Origin: Gammaproteobacteria bacterium
GTDB lineage: Bacteria; Pseudomonadota; Gammaproteobacteria; Steroidobacterales; Steroidobacteraceae
Direction of reading: 5' to 3'
Assembly (NCBI GenBank): GCA_947455595.1
Contig: CANGOP010000014.1
Span: 1-64,000, forward strand
DNA: 64,000 nt
The notes beneath the pieces were generated by a model. It made no database searches and had not been told where the DNA came from. It saw nothing but the letters and a program-made list of their open reading frames with translations. Position numbers and translations under genes: made by a program. This document shows positions 16,487 to 26,087 of the stretch, piece after piece. Position 1 is the stretch's first letter. Each line of letters begins with the position of its first letter.

Positions 16487-17712
16487 AAACTGACCCTGAC
16501 AATTGAAAAATCGTCGTCCAACGGACCGTCGCCATGGCGTTCGCGCGCCCACTGAAAGAGATCCGATAAGCCGGTCGGCGCAGTCCCGGCGCGGCGCATG
16601 AAACCTTCAAAGTCATCGAAGGTGCCCTCAGCACCCTGAGTGTCACGGATTTCGAAGCAGCCGTCACACAGCACCAAGAGCGTCGAGCCCTCCGGTACGT
16701 CAATCGTCTCGGCTTGATAGGGGATATCTTCCATTACGCCGACGATGAGACCGGGCGCACGTAATTGGTTCGACGGATGCTCGCCGCCCGAATCCGCGGG
16801 ACCTAACAACAGCGCCGGCGGGTGCCCACCACTGGCATGACTGAGTTGGCGTGTTGAACGACGGTAGACGCCGTACCAGAGCGTGAAATACATGTCGTTG
16901 TGCTTCTCGCACAAGAAGGCATTGCTGATGCCCGCCAACACGGCAGCAGGATCACGGAAATCTACACCCAAGAGTGCTTGGGAGCGCATCACATTGATGG
17001 CAGTCACCGCTAACAAACAGGCACCAACGCCGTGACCGCAGACATCTAGGAGATAGACCGCGAAATGATCCTCGTCAATCCAGTGATACCCGAAGGCATC
17101 ACCACCCAATTCCGTTGACGGTTGATAGAACCAGTCCACTTTGAGAGGCGCCTGTAAAGGCTCGGGGAAACTTGACTGCACGTAATGGAACGCTTCCGCC
17201 AACTCGTGATCCAGACGCTTCTGCGTTCGCTCAAGCCGATCTTTCTCATCCTGCAGCTGCCGGACCCGCAGCGCGTCCAAATCGCGAAGCCGCTTCTTAT
17301 CAATCGACGATGTGACCCGGGCACGTAATAGCGTCGGATTGTAGGTCTTCGGCAAGTAGTCTTCCGCACCCGCTTCGATGCACTTGACGGCCGTATCGAT
17401 CTGCTCAGTGCTTGAGATCACGATAACGGGTAAGCGTTGTAGTGTCGGCTCCTGCTTCATAATCTGCAGAAGCTCAGTGCCACTGATCACCGGCATTTCG
17501 ATATCGAGCAGCATCACATCGAACGATTCAGAACGAATCCGTTCAAGCGCCTCTTGACCATTGGACGCCTCGGCAATGGACTCCACCCCCAACTCCCGGA
17601 GTGAGCGAATGAGTGCCAGCCGCATCAACCGGCTGTCATCCACCACCAGCACCCGTGCGGACGCTAAGAGCGCCACTGAGGAATCGAGCACGCCAGCGAC
17701 GACATCGGTCAT
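16483..17712 (-). CDS. Response regulator fused to a PP2C/SpoIIE-type phosphatase
   Basis: A protein of 409 residues. The receiver domain covers ~20-140 with DD pocket residues 25-26, phospho-acceptor Asp70 (LLDIEMP) and a conserved Lys in YLPKTY. A coiled linker (~140-185, DKKRLRDLDALRVRQLQDEKDRLERTQ) follows. The C-terminal ~215 residues are a PPM phosphatase with metal-binding GGDAFG, LLDVCGHGVGA, ASGGHPP and PLDDDFS. Such proteins (HsbR, RsbU) dephosphorylate anti-sigma antagonists of the STAS type. Here it is the last gene of the chemosensory operon (ATGA overlap at the start), so CheA phosphorylation probably controls it. No STAS or anti-sigma partner is in the window. Confidence 0.92.
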   Translation of the reverse strand: MTDVVAGVLDSSVALLASARVLVVDDSRLMRLALIRSLRELGVESIAEASNGQEALERIRSESFDVMLLDIEMPVISGTELLQIMKQEPTLQRLPVIVISSTEQIDTAVKCIEAGAEDYLPKTYNPTLLRARVTSSIDKKRLRDLDALRVRQLQDEKDRLERTQKRLDHELAEAFHYVQSSFPEPLQAPLKVDWFYQPSTELGGDAFGYHWIDEDHFAVYLLDVCGHGVGACLLAVTAINVMRSQALLGVDFRDPAAVLAGISNAFLCEKHNDMYFTLWYGVYRRSTRQLSHASGGHPPALLLGPADSGGEHPSNQLRAPGLIVGVMEDIPYQAETIDVPEGSTLLVLCDGCFEIRDTQGAEGTFDDFEGFMRRAGTAPTGLSDLFQWARERHGDGPLDDDFSIVRVSF

Positions 17713-18116
17713 GGGGAATCCTGATTGGAAGATACGTCTGCACGGAGACGCAAGGGCAATAGACGCGATACTTTGCTCAGCAAAGTCTGAGCATCGCAAG
17801 GTTTGACGAGATAATCGCGGACCCGCAAGCGAGCCGCCGCGCTGAGTGTGGCAGGCGCCGAATTGGCTGTCAGCATAATGACGTGCGTAGCGGCGATCGC
17901 CGGATCGGCACGCAACATCTGCAGAAAACTCAGACCATCCATGACCGGCATGTTGTAGTCGAGCAGCACGAGATTCGGATGCGACGTCCTAACCACCTCA
18001 AGAGCCATCTGGCCGTCAGCAGCCTCAAACAACTCACAGTCATACGGTGCCAGCAGGTTTACAATCGCACGCCGCTGCAGACTGCTGTCATCAACAATCA
18101 ATATGCGCGGAATCAT
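17709..18116 (-). CDS. CheY-like single-domain response regulator
   Basis: A protein of 135 residues, a stand-alone receiver: acidic pair Asp9-Asp10, phospho-acceptor Asp53 (LLDYNMPVMDG), the Thr in HVIMLTAN and the Lys in DYLVKPCD. All active-site residues are intact. It is the probable CheY of this system, or a phosphate sink for the PP2C branch. It overlaps the genes on both sides by 4 bp (ATGA each). No CheZ is present, so its dephosphorylation would rest on the neighbouring CheX-like gene. Confidence 0.9.
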   Translation of the reverse strand: MIPRILIVDDSSLQRRAIVNLLAPYDCELFEAADGQMALEVVRTSHPNLVLLDYNMPVMDGLSFLQMLRADPAIAATHVIMLTANSAPATLSAAARLRVRDYLVKPCDAQTLLSKVSRLLPLRLRADVSSNQDSP

Positions 18117-18550
18117 CCGATCTCCTCAAGGCGAATTCGGAAACCGCCAGTCGATTCTGCATAATTCAGTGTGACGGCCTGATGATCAACGGGTGGCAAG
18201 CTCCCCACACAGGGAGTCCCCATCTCCAGCGGCGCCAATTCGCCCATGACGAAACCTGCAAGACGGCCACCCAACAAGTTCGCGCATTCGCCAACTGCCG
18301 CCGACAAAAGATCAGCATCCTCGGGCGCGGAACCGCCGCCAAGTGCCTGGAGCAATCGGTCTGCGACGGCCGTATCCATCTGCACCGACAATCGCATCGC
18401 TACACCGGCTGAACTCATCGGCAGATGAGCACCTAAGGCCAAGGCATCATGACGCAGAGGCGCGAGCTGAAGGTTAACCTTCAAACCCTCGACACAGACT
18501 GCTCGCACGACATCTGCTAACAAAACCGTCCACCTGTCCGCGTGCCTCAC
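18113..18550 (-). CDS. cheX: CheX/CheC-like CheY-P phosphatase
   Basis: A protein of 145 residues. It carries the CheC/CheX/FliY phosphatase signature Glu88-x-x-Asn91 in AAVGECANLLGGRLAG. Its length and single signature point to CheX rather than CheC, which has two such helices. CheX removes phosphate from CheY-P and usually works as a dimer. The GTG start at 18550 overlaps the cheB stop (GTGA). The assignment rests on this motif and the operon position; sequence similarity elsewhere is low. Confidence 0.72.
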   Translation of the reverse strand: MRHADRWTVLLADVVRAVCVEGLKVNLQLAPLRHDALALGAHLPMSSAGVAMRLSVQMDTAVADRLLQALGGGSAPEDADLLSAAVGECANLLGGRLAGFVMGELAPLEMGTPCVGSLPPVDHQAVTLNYAESTGGFRIRLEEIG

Positions 18551-19593
18551 CGTGTATTACTCGATTCCAACGCGTCAATGATGGTGGCCGGCATAGATTC
18601 CAGTGAAACGACAAACTGCGCTGCGCCCAACCGGATAGCCGCCTGCGGCATGCCGAAGACGACGCAAGACTCCTCAGATTCCACGATGGTTGCCGCGCCT
18701 GCCGCACGCAAGAGCGATAGTCCTCTAGCACCATCTGCTCCCATCCCGGTGAGCAACACACCCACCGCGTCGTTGCCCACTTGCTCTGCCGCCGAGCGAA
18801 ATAACACATCAACCGAAGGGCGGCAGTGATTGACCGGTGGCGTCTGAGTCAAACGCAACCGGAATCCCTGGGAACTGCGCACAATAAGCGCATGAAAATC
18901 CCCTGGTGCGACGAGACAGAGGCCACTTCGCAGTTCATCGCCATCTTCAGCCTCGCGCACTTCGAAGGGCGAAAGACGATCCAAATGCTCAGCCATTACG
19001 CGGGAAAAGTGCGGTGGAATATGCTGAACCACAACAATCGGGGGAGAGTTTGCCGGCAATCGAGGCAAGAGGTATCGCAGAGCCTCGACACCACCCGTCG
19101 ATGCGCCGATGACCAAGACTCTCGAACGAGTCGTCGGCAGCAACGCGGCGGAAGACGCGACGGCAGCCATCTGACGGCTAGTGCGGCGCTTGGAAGTCGC
19201 CGCCGCACGCACCTGCGCAGTCAAACGACGAGACAACTCCTGCACACCATTACGACCATCCGGTTTCTGGATAACGTCAACTGCACCCGCCTGCAGTGCT
19301 TCCATCGCTAACGCGGATCCGGCTGGTGTGAGATTACTCAACACAATGACCGGCACCGGATGGTGTTCCATCAGAATGCGCAGGAAGGTGAGTCCGTCCA
19401 TCAGTGGCATCTGTAGATCCAGCGTCACCACGTCCGGCTGGAGAGTTAGGATAAGTTCACGGGCGCGATAGGCATCCTCAGCGGTGCCAATCACTTCAAT
19501 CCCAGGATCGACCGTCAGCGCATCGGTTATGGCGCGACGGGCCAACGCCGAGTCATCGACCACCAATACACGTATGGGAGGAGCGATCTTCAT
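18547..19593 (-). CDS. cheB: Chemotaxis response regulator protein-glutamate methylesterase
   Basis: A protein of 348 residues. The receiver domain (1-125) holds Asp14-Asp15 and phospho-acceptor Asp59 (TLDLQMPLMDG). The methylesterase domain (~155-345) holds the catalytic triad Ser165 (GASTGG), His191 (VQHIPPHF) and Asp287 (GMGADG). It demethylates and deamidates receptor Glu/Gln residues for adaptation. It overlaps cheR (ATGA) and the cheX-like gene (GTGA). With CheR present, this array adapts by methylation. Confidence 0.95.
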   Translation of the reverse strand: MKIAPPIRVLVVDDSALARRAITDALTVDPGIEVIGTAEDAYRARELILTLQPDVVTLDLQMPLMDGLTFLRILMEHHPVPVIVLSNLTPAGSALAMEALQAGAVDVIQKPDGRNGVQELSRRLTAQVRAAATSKRRTSRQMAAVASSAALLPTTRSRVLVIGASTGGVEALRYLLPRLPANSPPIVVVQHIPPHFSRVMAEHLDRLSPFEVREAEDGDELRSGLCLVAPGDFHALIVRSSQGFRLRLTQTPPVNHCRPSVDVLFRSAAEQVGNDAVGVLLTGMGADGARGLSLLRAAGAATIVESEESCVVFGMPQAAIRLGAAQFVVSLESMPATIIDALESSNTR

Positions 19594-20447
19594 AGGCGCG
19601 TGTAGACCCCGTGGCTAACACTCACAAGCCCAGGCGCGAGACCACCGAGACTTTCGGAATAACCAACGATCAGGAATCCGCCCGGCGCGAGATGAGAGAG
19701 CAACCGCTCAACCACTACGCGACGCGTCGGGACGTCAAAATAAATCATGACGTTTCGACAAAAAATCACGTGTTGCCGGTCGAGGATTGGATATCGCGCA
19801 TCTAAGAGATTGATGCGCTGGAAGCGCACGGAGTCGCGCACTTCTCGGCGCAACCGGCAGCGGCCGTCCTGCGGACCCACTCCTCGCTCAAAATAGCGAC
19901 GCAGCAATTCGGTCGAGACAACCGCCTCACTCGGCAACGCGTAGATGCCACGATTGGCGACCTCTAGCATCCGCCGAGAGATATCCGACGCCTGCAACTG
20001 CCAGCGCAGCGTCGAATCACGACGCTGCTCCTCTGCAGCCAATAAGGCAAGCGTATAGGGTTCCTCACCCGATGAGGCCGCAGCTGACCATACCCGTAAC
20101 GGAACGCCAGCGGGGAGCGAGGCACGTAACTTAGGTGCAAGTTGGTTGAATAGCACCGTGAAGTGTTCGCGCTCACGAAAGAACGCCGTGTGATTGGTGG
20201 ACATCAAGTCCACCAACATTTCTAATTCGCGCCCCGAGGCATCACTACGAACGTAGTCCCCGTAGGCATCGAAGCTGTCAATGCCAAGCTCTTTCACCCG
20301 CCGACGCAACCGATTCGCGACTAATTGATGCTTGTCATCACCAATACAGATGCCGCTGTACTCGCGAACCAGCTCTGACAACCGACGCATTCCGCGGTTG
20401 GAAAGCCCAGCGAAAGGTAAAGAATTTTGTTGGACAGCCGCAGACAC
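19590..20447 (-). CDS. cheR: Chemotaxis protein methyltransferase
   Basis: A protein of 285 residues from the chosen start. The N-terminal helical domain (GLSNRGMRRLSELVREYSGI) contacts receptors. The SAM-binding domain shows the receptor-recognition loop STNHTAFFRE, SAAASSGEEPYTLAL and FCRNVMIYF. It methylates Glu residues of the chemoreceptor. GTG 20447 is preferred because GAGGG lies 8 bp upstream; a TTG 6 bp upstream (20453) is possible but sits only 2 bp from that site. It follows the mcp with an 11-bp gap and overlaps cheB (ATGA). Confidence 0.95.
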   Translation of the reverse strand: MSAAVQQNSLPFAGLSNRGMRRLSELVREYSGICIGDDKHQLVANRLRRRVKELGIDSFDAYGDYVRSDASGRELEMLVDLMSTNHTAFFREREHFTVLFNQLAPKLRASLPAGVPLRVWSAAASSGEEPYTLALLAAEEQRRDSTLRWQLQASDISRRMLEVANRGIYALPSEAVVSTELLRRYFERGVGPQDGRCRLRREVRDSVRFQRINLLDARYPILDRQHVIFCRNVMIYFDVPTRRVVVERLLSHLAPGGFLIVGYSESLGGLAPGLVSVSHGVYTRL

Positions 20448-20458
20448 GTTCAAAGCCC

Positions 20459-22102
20459 TCAGAAACTGCGAAAGTCCTTGTCGTCTTCACGCAGGTTATG
20501 AACATCGGGCATCGGAATTCGATCGAGTGTTTGTGGTGGCAATTGCGAGAGTCGATGATGCTGCCGCCGATGAGACGATCTGTCGGCCGGTGGCGACCGC
20601 GGTGACCGGGCGGTCGGCACTTCTTCTTCGGAGTCGTCATGCGATAGACGACCCACGAGCCCTTCTAGCTGTTCGACCGCCAATTTGAGACTTTCCGCTT
20701 GGGCGTTCAGCTCCTCGGCCGCACTGGCACTTTGCTCAGCACCCGCTGAATTCGATTGGGCAATGCGGTCCATTTGACCCAATGCCACATTCACCTGGGC
20801 CACGCCCAACGCCTGCTCGCTCGCAGCTTTGGCGATCTCGGCCACCAGCAAGTCCGTCGCGACGACTTTCTCAGAAATGTCCTTGAGAGCGCGGGCAACC
20901 TGCTCACTACGGGCGCTGCCGCGCTCTGCGCTCGCCATCGCGACGTCGATCTTCTGCGCCGTCTCTCGGGCAGCCGCAGCGCTACGCTGCGCCAGCGAGC
21001 GAACTTCATCCGCAACGACAGCGAAACCCGCACCCGCTTCTCCGGCTCGAGCGGCTTCCACGGCCGCATTCAGTGCCAAGATGTTCGTCTGAAAAGCGAT
21101 TTCGTCGATGTTCTTGACGATTTTTGCCACGTCCGCACTGGCCACTCCGATATCAGCCATTGCTGCTGTCATACCTTCCATCGTCGACACGCCATTGCCG
21201 GCGAGTGAGCGGGCGTCTGATGCGAGCAGCATCGCCTTTTGGCTGTTGTCTGCCGTGGAGCGAATCATCGCGGACATCTCTTCAAGCGAGGCGCTCGTTT
21301 CCTCAATGGCAGCAGCCTGCTCAGAGGCGCCATTGGACAGCGACTGACTGGCCGCCGCCATCTCACGAGCTGCAGACGCTGTATGGAGCGAACCGCGATT
21401 GAGATCCGACAGAATGCCGCCAAGACCCTCTTGAATATTGCGAATCGTAAACCAGGCCAAGGTGGCCGAGACCGCGACAGCGAGCAACGATGTAATACCG
21501 AGCAACCACATGGTAAGTCGCGTGGAACTTTGGCTTGCTGCCGCCGAGGTCTGCGCGATCTGGTTGTGATAGACGAGCGCAGTCTGAATCGCCTGCTGAA
21601 AGCGCGCATATCCGGGGTATTGCACTTCCCGAATCAGGCGCTGCTGCTCAAGCAACGCGTCCCATTCACTCAAGGAGTTCGTGTTATCGAGTGCCCCGAT
21701 TTGTTCACGTACCTTGACCAAGGATTGATGCGCGGCGCTGATCTCATCGAACAGCTTTCGATCATCCGCGTCGTTCATCACATTAGTCTGATACTTCGCG
21801 AGATCCTCGCTAATCCGCGCCTCACGGGTCATCGTGTCATTCACAAGATCCTTGGCCGTCGCCTCGTCCGCATCCACCAGTCGTAGCCGGTTGATATGCT
21901 GACCTTGCGCTTGCACGGCCATATCGCTTAACGCAAGGACCGATGGCAGCGTGCTGTCGGCCATCACGACTATGCTGCTACGCAGCGATGCTAATCGGAT
22001 CACGGCCAGAAGGCTGATTAAGGTCAGTACGGCTAGCAAGGCTCCGAGCCCCACCGTGATGCGCCGTGTAATTGTCCAACCCGACATGTTCAACACTTTC
22101 AT
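20459..22102 (-). CDS. Methyl-accepting chemotaxis protein
   Basis: A protein of 547 residues. Membrane helices lie at ~17-36 and ~197-219, flanking a periplasmic domain of ~160 residues that looks like a four-helix bundle (4HB_MCP). A clear HAMP is not obvious after the second helix. The signalling domain has the conserved hairpin tip [25 protein letters not shown] (~340-365) followed by [15 protein letters not shown]. The C-terminal tail is Pro/His/Arg-rich and ends without the NWETF-like CheR-docking pentapeptide. It is the only receptor in the operon, so it probably sets its input. Its start overlaps the cheW stop (ATGA). Confidence 0.93.
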   Translation of the reverse strand: MKVLNMSGWTITRRITVGLGALLAVLTLISLLAVIRLASLRSSIVVMADSTLPSVLALSDMAVQAQGQHINRLRLVDADEATAKDLVNDTMTREARISEDLAKYQTNVMNDADDRKLFDEISAAHQSLVKVREQIGALDNTNSLSEWDALLEQQRLIREVQYPGYARFQQAIQTALVYHNQIAQTSAAASQSSTRLTMWLLGITSLLAVAVSATLAWFTIRNIQEGLGGILSDLNRGSLHTASAAREMAAASQSLSNGASEQAAAIEETSASLEEMSAMIRSTADNSQKAMLLASDARSLAGNGVSTMEGMTAAMADIGVASADVAKIVKNIDEIAFQTNILALNAAVEAARAGEAGAGFAVVADEVRSLAQRSAAAARETAQKIDVAMASAERGSARSEQVARALKDISEKVVATDLLVAEIAKAASEQALGVAQVNVALGQMDRIAQSNSAGAEQSASAAEELNAQAESLKLAVEQLEGLVGRLSHDDSEEEVPTARSPRSPPADRSSHRRQHHRLSQLPPQTLDRIPMPDVHNLREDDKDFRSF

Positions 22103-22614
22103 GAGACCCCAGTGCCTGTATGGGTGGATAGGGATTGAAAATCCGGTAACTCGACGCTGACGTCCGAGGCGAGGATCTCATCCATCGCCAGAACCGCCCG
22201 CACCTGATCAGCCGTCGTGGCGACACCCGCCAAGAACCGCCCCTCAACCGCCCCGGCGAAATCGGGGGGCGCAGCTAATTGGGCAGCTCCAATGACGATG
22301 ACATCATCCACAGCGTCGACGATAGCGCCAATCTGCGCGAGCCGGCCGCCTGCGCGATGCTCCAGCACGATGATGCAGGCCCGATCGTTGTACTCGATCG
22401 GCTCCATTCTGAATTTAGCCCGCAGATCGAGAACGGCGAGCACGGTACCACGAAGATTGATGACTCCGCGTACATAGTCCGGCATTTGCGGAACCGCCGT
22501 AATGGGACACATCCGCACAACTTCCCGGACTACAGCGATGGGAACAGCGTAATGCGACGCCCCCAAATGAAATGTCAGGTAGCGACCTGGAATCGGCACG
22601 TTCCGCCCGCTCAC
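22099..22614 (-). CDS. cheW: Chemotaxis coupling protein
   Basis: A protein of 171 residues with one CheW domain (~10-150). Conserved stretches include [44 protein letters not shown] and a closing VDDVIVI strand. CheW bridges receptor and CheA in the signalling array. The C-terminal extension of about 20 residues is unmatched. It starts at a GTG that overlaps the cheA stop and itself overlaps the mcp. Confidence 0.95.
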   Translation of the reverse strand: MSGRNVPIPGRYLTFHLGASHYAVPIAVVREVVRMCPITAVPQMPDYVRGVINLRGTVLAVLDLRAKFRMEPIEYNDRACIIVLEHRAGGRLAQIGAIVDAVDDVIVIGAAQLAAPPDFAGAVEGRFLAGVATTADQVRAVLAMDEILASDVSVELPDFQSLSTHTGTGVS

Positions 22615-24818
22615 GCCACATCCCCCCGTACCGGCATCACGCGAACGGGATGACGCGCCAACGCCTCCGCGTCTAGGATCAACGCCACTCGGCCATCCGC
22701 AAGAATGGCTCCTCCGGTCACGAGCGTCTGTCCGACAAAGGTATCGCCTAGATTCTTAATGATCACTTCCTGCTTACCCAGCACTTCATCCACAAGGACG
22801 GCCCGTTCACCTGCCCCGGTATCGAGCAGGACAATTATGCCTGTCTGGGCCGTCGCCGCCGGGGTTCTCAGTCCCAAAAGGGGAGCCAATCGGAGCATCG
22901 GCACCTGCCGACCGCGCACGTCGACCATCTCACCCCGTTCATGGACAGTCGACAGACTTTGCGGACCCGGTCTGAAGCATTCCCGTACGGCGGCCGACGA
23001 AAGGATGTAGCGCTCCCCCGAGACGCGAATAAGAAAACCGTCGATCTGTGACAGCGTCAGCGGCAGGCGAATCGAAAAGGTCGTGCCACGCCCCATTTCC
23101 GTGGCGATATCCACGTGGCCACGCAGTGCCTCGATATTGCCCTTGACCACGTCCATTCCTACGCCACGTCCTGACACGTCGGTGACTGCGGATGCGGTGG
23201 TAAATCCGGGCAGGAAAATGAGGGCCAATCGTTCCTCGCGAGTCAGATCATGATGCGGATCCACCAAGCGCTTCTCGACTGCCCGGGCATAAACGGCGCC
23301 GTCATTGATGCCACGCCCGTCGTCGGCGACTTCAATCAGCACCCCGCCATGCGCATGGGCTGCCGTCAGGCGAATCGTCGCCATCGGTTCTTTCCCGGCT
23401 GCCACTCGTTCGTCGGGCGTCTCGACACCATGATCTAGCGCGTTACGGATCATGTGCACCAAAACATCGCCCATCTGCTCAACCAAATGCCGGTCGAGTT
23501 CGGTCTCCTCGCCAATAACAACGAGCCGTGCCTGCTTGCCTAATGAGGCACCGAGATCGCGCACGAGTCGGCTCATTTTTCGGAACAACCCTGAAATGGG
23601 CACCATCCGCATTGACAATGCGTTGTGCTGAAGTTCGCGGGTAATACGCTGCAGCTTGCGTATGGCATAGCCAAGCTCCAAATTATCCGCACCTTTCAGC
23701 TCGCGGTTCTCCAGCACAAACGCCTGCGTGATGACGAGTTCGCCGACCAGATTGACTAGCGCATCTAGTTTGCCGGCGTCGACGCGCACGAAGGTTTCCG
23801 CCCGGTCCAATTGAATGGCGTTTGCTGCCCCACTCGGACCATCGCTAGGCACTATTCCTGACGTCGGGGTAGGGTTCGGGGTGGACTCAACCTCCGGCGC
23901 GCTATCCGCCACCAGCGCACGACGCACCAGGACGAGGACGGGTGCAACGGCCATCCGGATAGGCTGCACCGGCATCGCCCCGGACACCTGATGACCCACG
24001 TCGACCACACAAGCCGCGAGCACATCCGCGCCGGCCAAAATCGCGTCGATGACCCGGCGGCTGACTGCCAGCCGACCAGAGCGGACCTCATCCAGCAAGG
24101 ATTCCAGTTGATGGGCAAAATCACGTAGTGCCTCCAACTGGAGAAATCCGGCGCTGCCTTTAAAGGTATGGAACGCCCGGAAGATGGCATTGACCACATC
24201 GGGGCCGGCGGATCCCTCTTCCAAGGCGAGCACGGACGCTTCGATCGAGCGGAGTAGTTCAAGTGACTCGCTGTGAAATTCTCGCAGCAGCTCAATGTCA
24301 TCCGGCAATCGAAGCTGAAAACTGGGTGAATCCGCCTCGGCGACGGCTGATGTCGCGGCGTGGGCGGCAGGTGGTGCCGCCGGTGGTCGTGCTACGGTCG
24401 GTGGCGCCGTGGGCAACACCGCCGCCTGAGGCGGCGCCGACACGGGCAAGCGCCATTGCACGGGTAACGCCACCATGGGCCGCCCGGATTCGCGAGCGAC
24501 CAGATAATCGAAGACCCAATCATGCCAAGCATGCAGATTTTGGATGACTGACGGCGTAAACAGGCCTTCGCCATCTAGCAACTCATCCAGCCAGCGTCTG
24601 GCGACAACCAGCCCCTCCGCGAGCGGACCCGCAGTCGAAAGACCCGGTAAGTGCTCCAGGTCCATCATCAGAGCATTCACCGGCAGGAGACCATCGCTCG
24701 ATCCGGCTGTCACAAACGCCAATTCCTCGGCCAGACGCTCCAATAGCGCCGCCGCCGTTTCCACCGGCAACACGCCGGAAGGATCGATATCAGCTGCCCC
24801 GATGCTGTCCGCCGTCAT
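22611..24818 (-). CDS. cheA: Chemotaxis histidine kinase
   Basis: A protein of 735 residues, the first gene of the operon. Residues 1-125 form an extra helical domain not typical of CheA. A Pro/Ala linker (~126-165) follows, then the HPt domain with phospho-acceptor His217 (RAFHTFKGSAG). A second linker leads to the dimerisation helices (~345-405), the ATPase domain (N-box MIRNALDHG 456-464, DDGRG 499-503, GRGVGMDVV 550-558) and a CheW-like domain (~585-725). No P2 CheY-binding domain is evident. It starts at ATG 24818 with no strong ribosome binding site, only 135 bp from the divergent PotD-like gene. Confidence 0.95.
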   Translation of the reverse strand: MTADSIGAADIDPSGVLPVETAAALLERLAEELAFVTAGSSDGLLPVNALMMDLEHLPGLSTAGPLAEGLVVARRWLDELLDGEGLFTPSVIQNLHAWHDWVFDYLVARESGRPMVALPVQWRLPVSAPPQAAVLPTAPPTVARPPAAPPAAHAATSAVAEADSPSFQLRLPDDIELLREFHSESLELLRSIEASVLALEEGSAGPDVVNAIFRAFHTFKGSAGFLQLEALRDFAHQLESLLDEVRSGRLAVSRRVIDAILAGADVLAACVVDVGHQVSGAMPVQPIRMAVAPVLVLVRRALVADSAPEVESTPNPTPTSGIVPSDGPSGAANAIQLDRAETFVRVDAGKLDALVNLVGELVITQAFVLENRELKGADNLELGYAIRKLQRITRELQHNALSMRMVPISGLFRKMSRLVRDLGASLGKQARLVVIGEETELDRHLVEQMGDVLVHMIRNALDHGVETPDERVAAGKEPMATIRLTAAHAHGGVLIEVADDGRGINDGAVYARAVEKRLVDPHHDLTREERLALIFLPGFTTASAVTDVSGRGVGMDVVKGNIEALRGHVDIATEMGRGTTFSIRLPLTLSQIDGFLIRVSGERYILSSAAVRECFRPGPQSLSTVHERGEMVDVRGRQVPMLRLAPLLGLRTPAATAQTGIIVLLDTGAGERAVLVDEVLGKQEVIIKNLGDTFVGQTLVTGGAILADGRVALILDAEALARHPVRVMPVRGDVA

Positions 24819-24953
24819 TACAGCGCGCGCCCCGCCACGGAAAACCCCATCGATAGTACCTTGGAACCGCTCAAGACGTGAGGTGACAGAGCCACTCCGG
24901 TACGATTACCCTTGCGGTCGATCGACACGATCGCCCCTGCCCGAGCATCCGTC

Positions 24954-26015
24954 ATGATCATCCGCCGTCTGTTTACGATTCTCACCGCACTCCTCGTGTG
25001 TGTCACGGCCGATGCTGCCGCCACACGGCGACTGCGCATCCTGACGTGGCAGGACTATGTGCCGGCCGATGTGGCCGCTGACTTTGAGAAGGAAACCGGG
25101 ATTCATTTAGAGGTTACGCTCTCCAATAACGAGGACATCATCGCCCGTTTGCGAGCAAGCGGGGGTAGCGGCTTTGACCTGGTTCAGCCATCACATGACC
25201 GCGTTGCGGGCGCCCAGCAGGCCTACCACATCTACCGCCCATTCGATGAGAGCCGCCTACCCACGGGTCGTTACATTCCCCAATTGTTCGATTCGGTGCG
25301 ACGCAACACGACACTGAATGGACGCCTCTACGGCACCCCTTATCTGTACGGCATCGAAGGTCTGGTGGTTGACACCCATCGTGCGCACGTAACGGACTAC
25401 GGTGATCTTTGCCGAGCGGACCTCGCGGGTAAAACGGCCATGCGCATTCGCCGCAATACGCTGATCGCGTTTTCGTTCGCATCCGGCAAGGATCCGTTTG
25501 CCCTGTACGGCGACCCTAAGGCCTACGCTCAGCTCATCGACGAGGTGGCCGACCGCTTGGTGGAGTGCAAGCGTAACCTCGGCCTTGTCTTCGACAACCA
25601 GAATCAGATTGTGGACGCCATCAAATCCGGTCGGATTGTGGCCGCCATGTTCTGGGACGCGCCGGTCTGGGAGCTGAATCGTCAAGTGCCGGCCGTCCGC
25701 TACGTAGAACCCGCCTCCGGATCACTCGGCTGGATCATGACCTTTGCCCTGCCCTTGCACGGTGAAAACGAGGATGCAGCCTATGAGTGGATCCAGTACA
25801 CGAGTCGCCCTGAGGTTGCCGCTCGCATTACCAAATCGGTCGGTAATTTCACGGCCTACAGCGGCACCCTCAAATACGTAAACGCGCGCTTGAAGACGCA
25901 ACTCTTCCTGAGTCTGCCGCGAGGCTTCAATTCGGTGCACTGGTACCCGAACGTGCCGGCGGGCTATGAGGACATGGAAGCCAAGGCACTCGCGAGGATC
26001 CGCGCTGCGCATTAA
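24954..26015 (+). CDS. PotD/PotF-like periplasmic binding protein
   Basis: A protein of 353 residues with a signal peptide at 1-22 (cut likely at DAA|A). The mature protein opens LRILTWQDYVPADVAADFEKETGIHLEV, the start of type II polyamine-binding proteins, and continues with GTPYLYGIEGLVVD. Family members deliver spermidine or putrescine to ABC transporters. No ABC permease or ATPase lies nearby, so it is an orphan. It is divergent from cheA across 135 bp, which invites the idea that it feeds ligand to the adjacent chemoreceptor. ATG 24954 is chosen because the signal peptide begins there. Confidence 0.85.
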   Translation: MIIRRLFTILTALLVCVTADAAATRRLRILTWQDYVPADVAADFEKETGIHLEVTLSNNEDIIARLRASGGSGFDLVQPSHDRVAGAQQAYHIYRPFDESRLPTGRYIPQLFDSVRRNTTLNGRLYGTPYLYGIEGLVVDTHRAHVTDYGDLCRADLAGKTAMRIRRNTLIAFSFASGKDPFALYGDPKAYAQLIDEVADRLVECKRNLGLVFDNQNQIVDAIKSGRIVAAMFWDAPVWELNRQVPAVRYVEPASGSLGWIMTFALPLHGENEDAAYEWIQYTSRPEVAARITKSVGNFTAYSGTLKYVNARLKTQLFLSLPRGFNSVHWYPNVPAGYEDMEAKALARIRAAH

Positions 26016-26087
26016 GGTCGCCAGGCCTTGCAGTCGCCCGCTGTCGACCCCAAGTCCGCATTTCGCCAACCTACCCTGGACCTCGCC

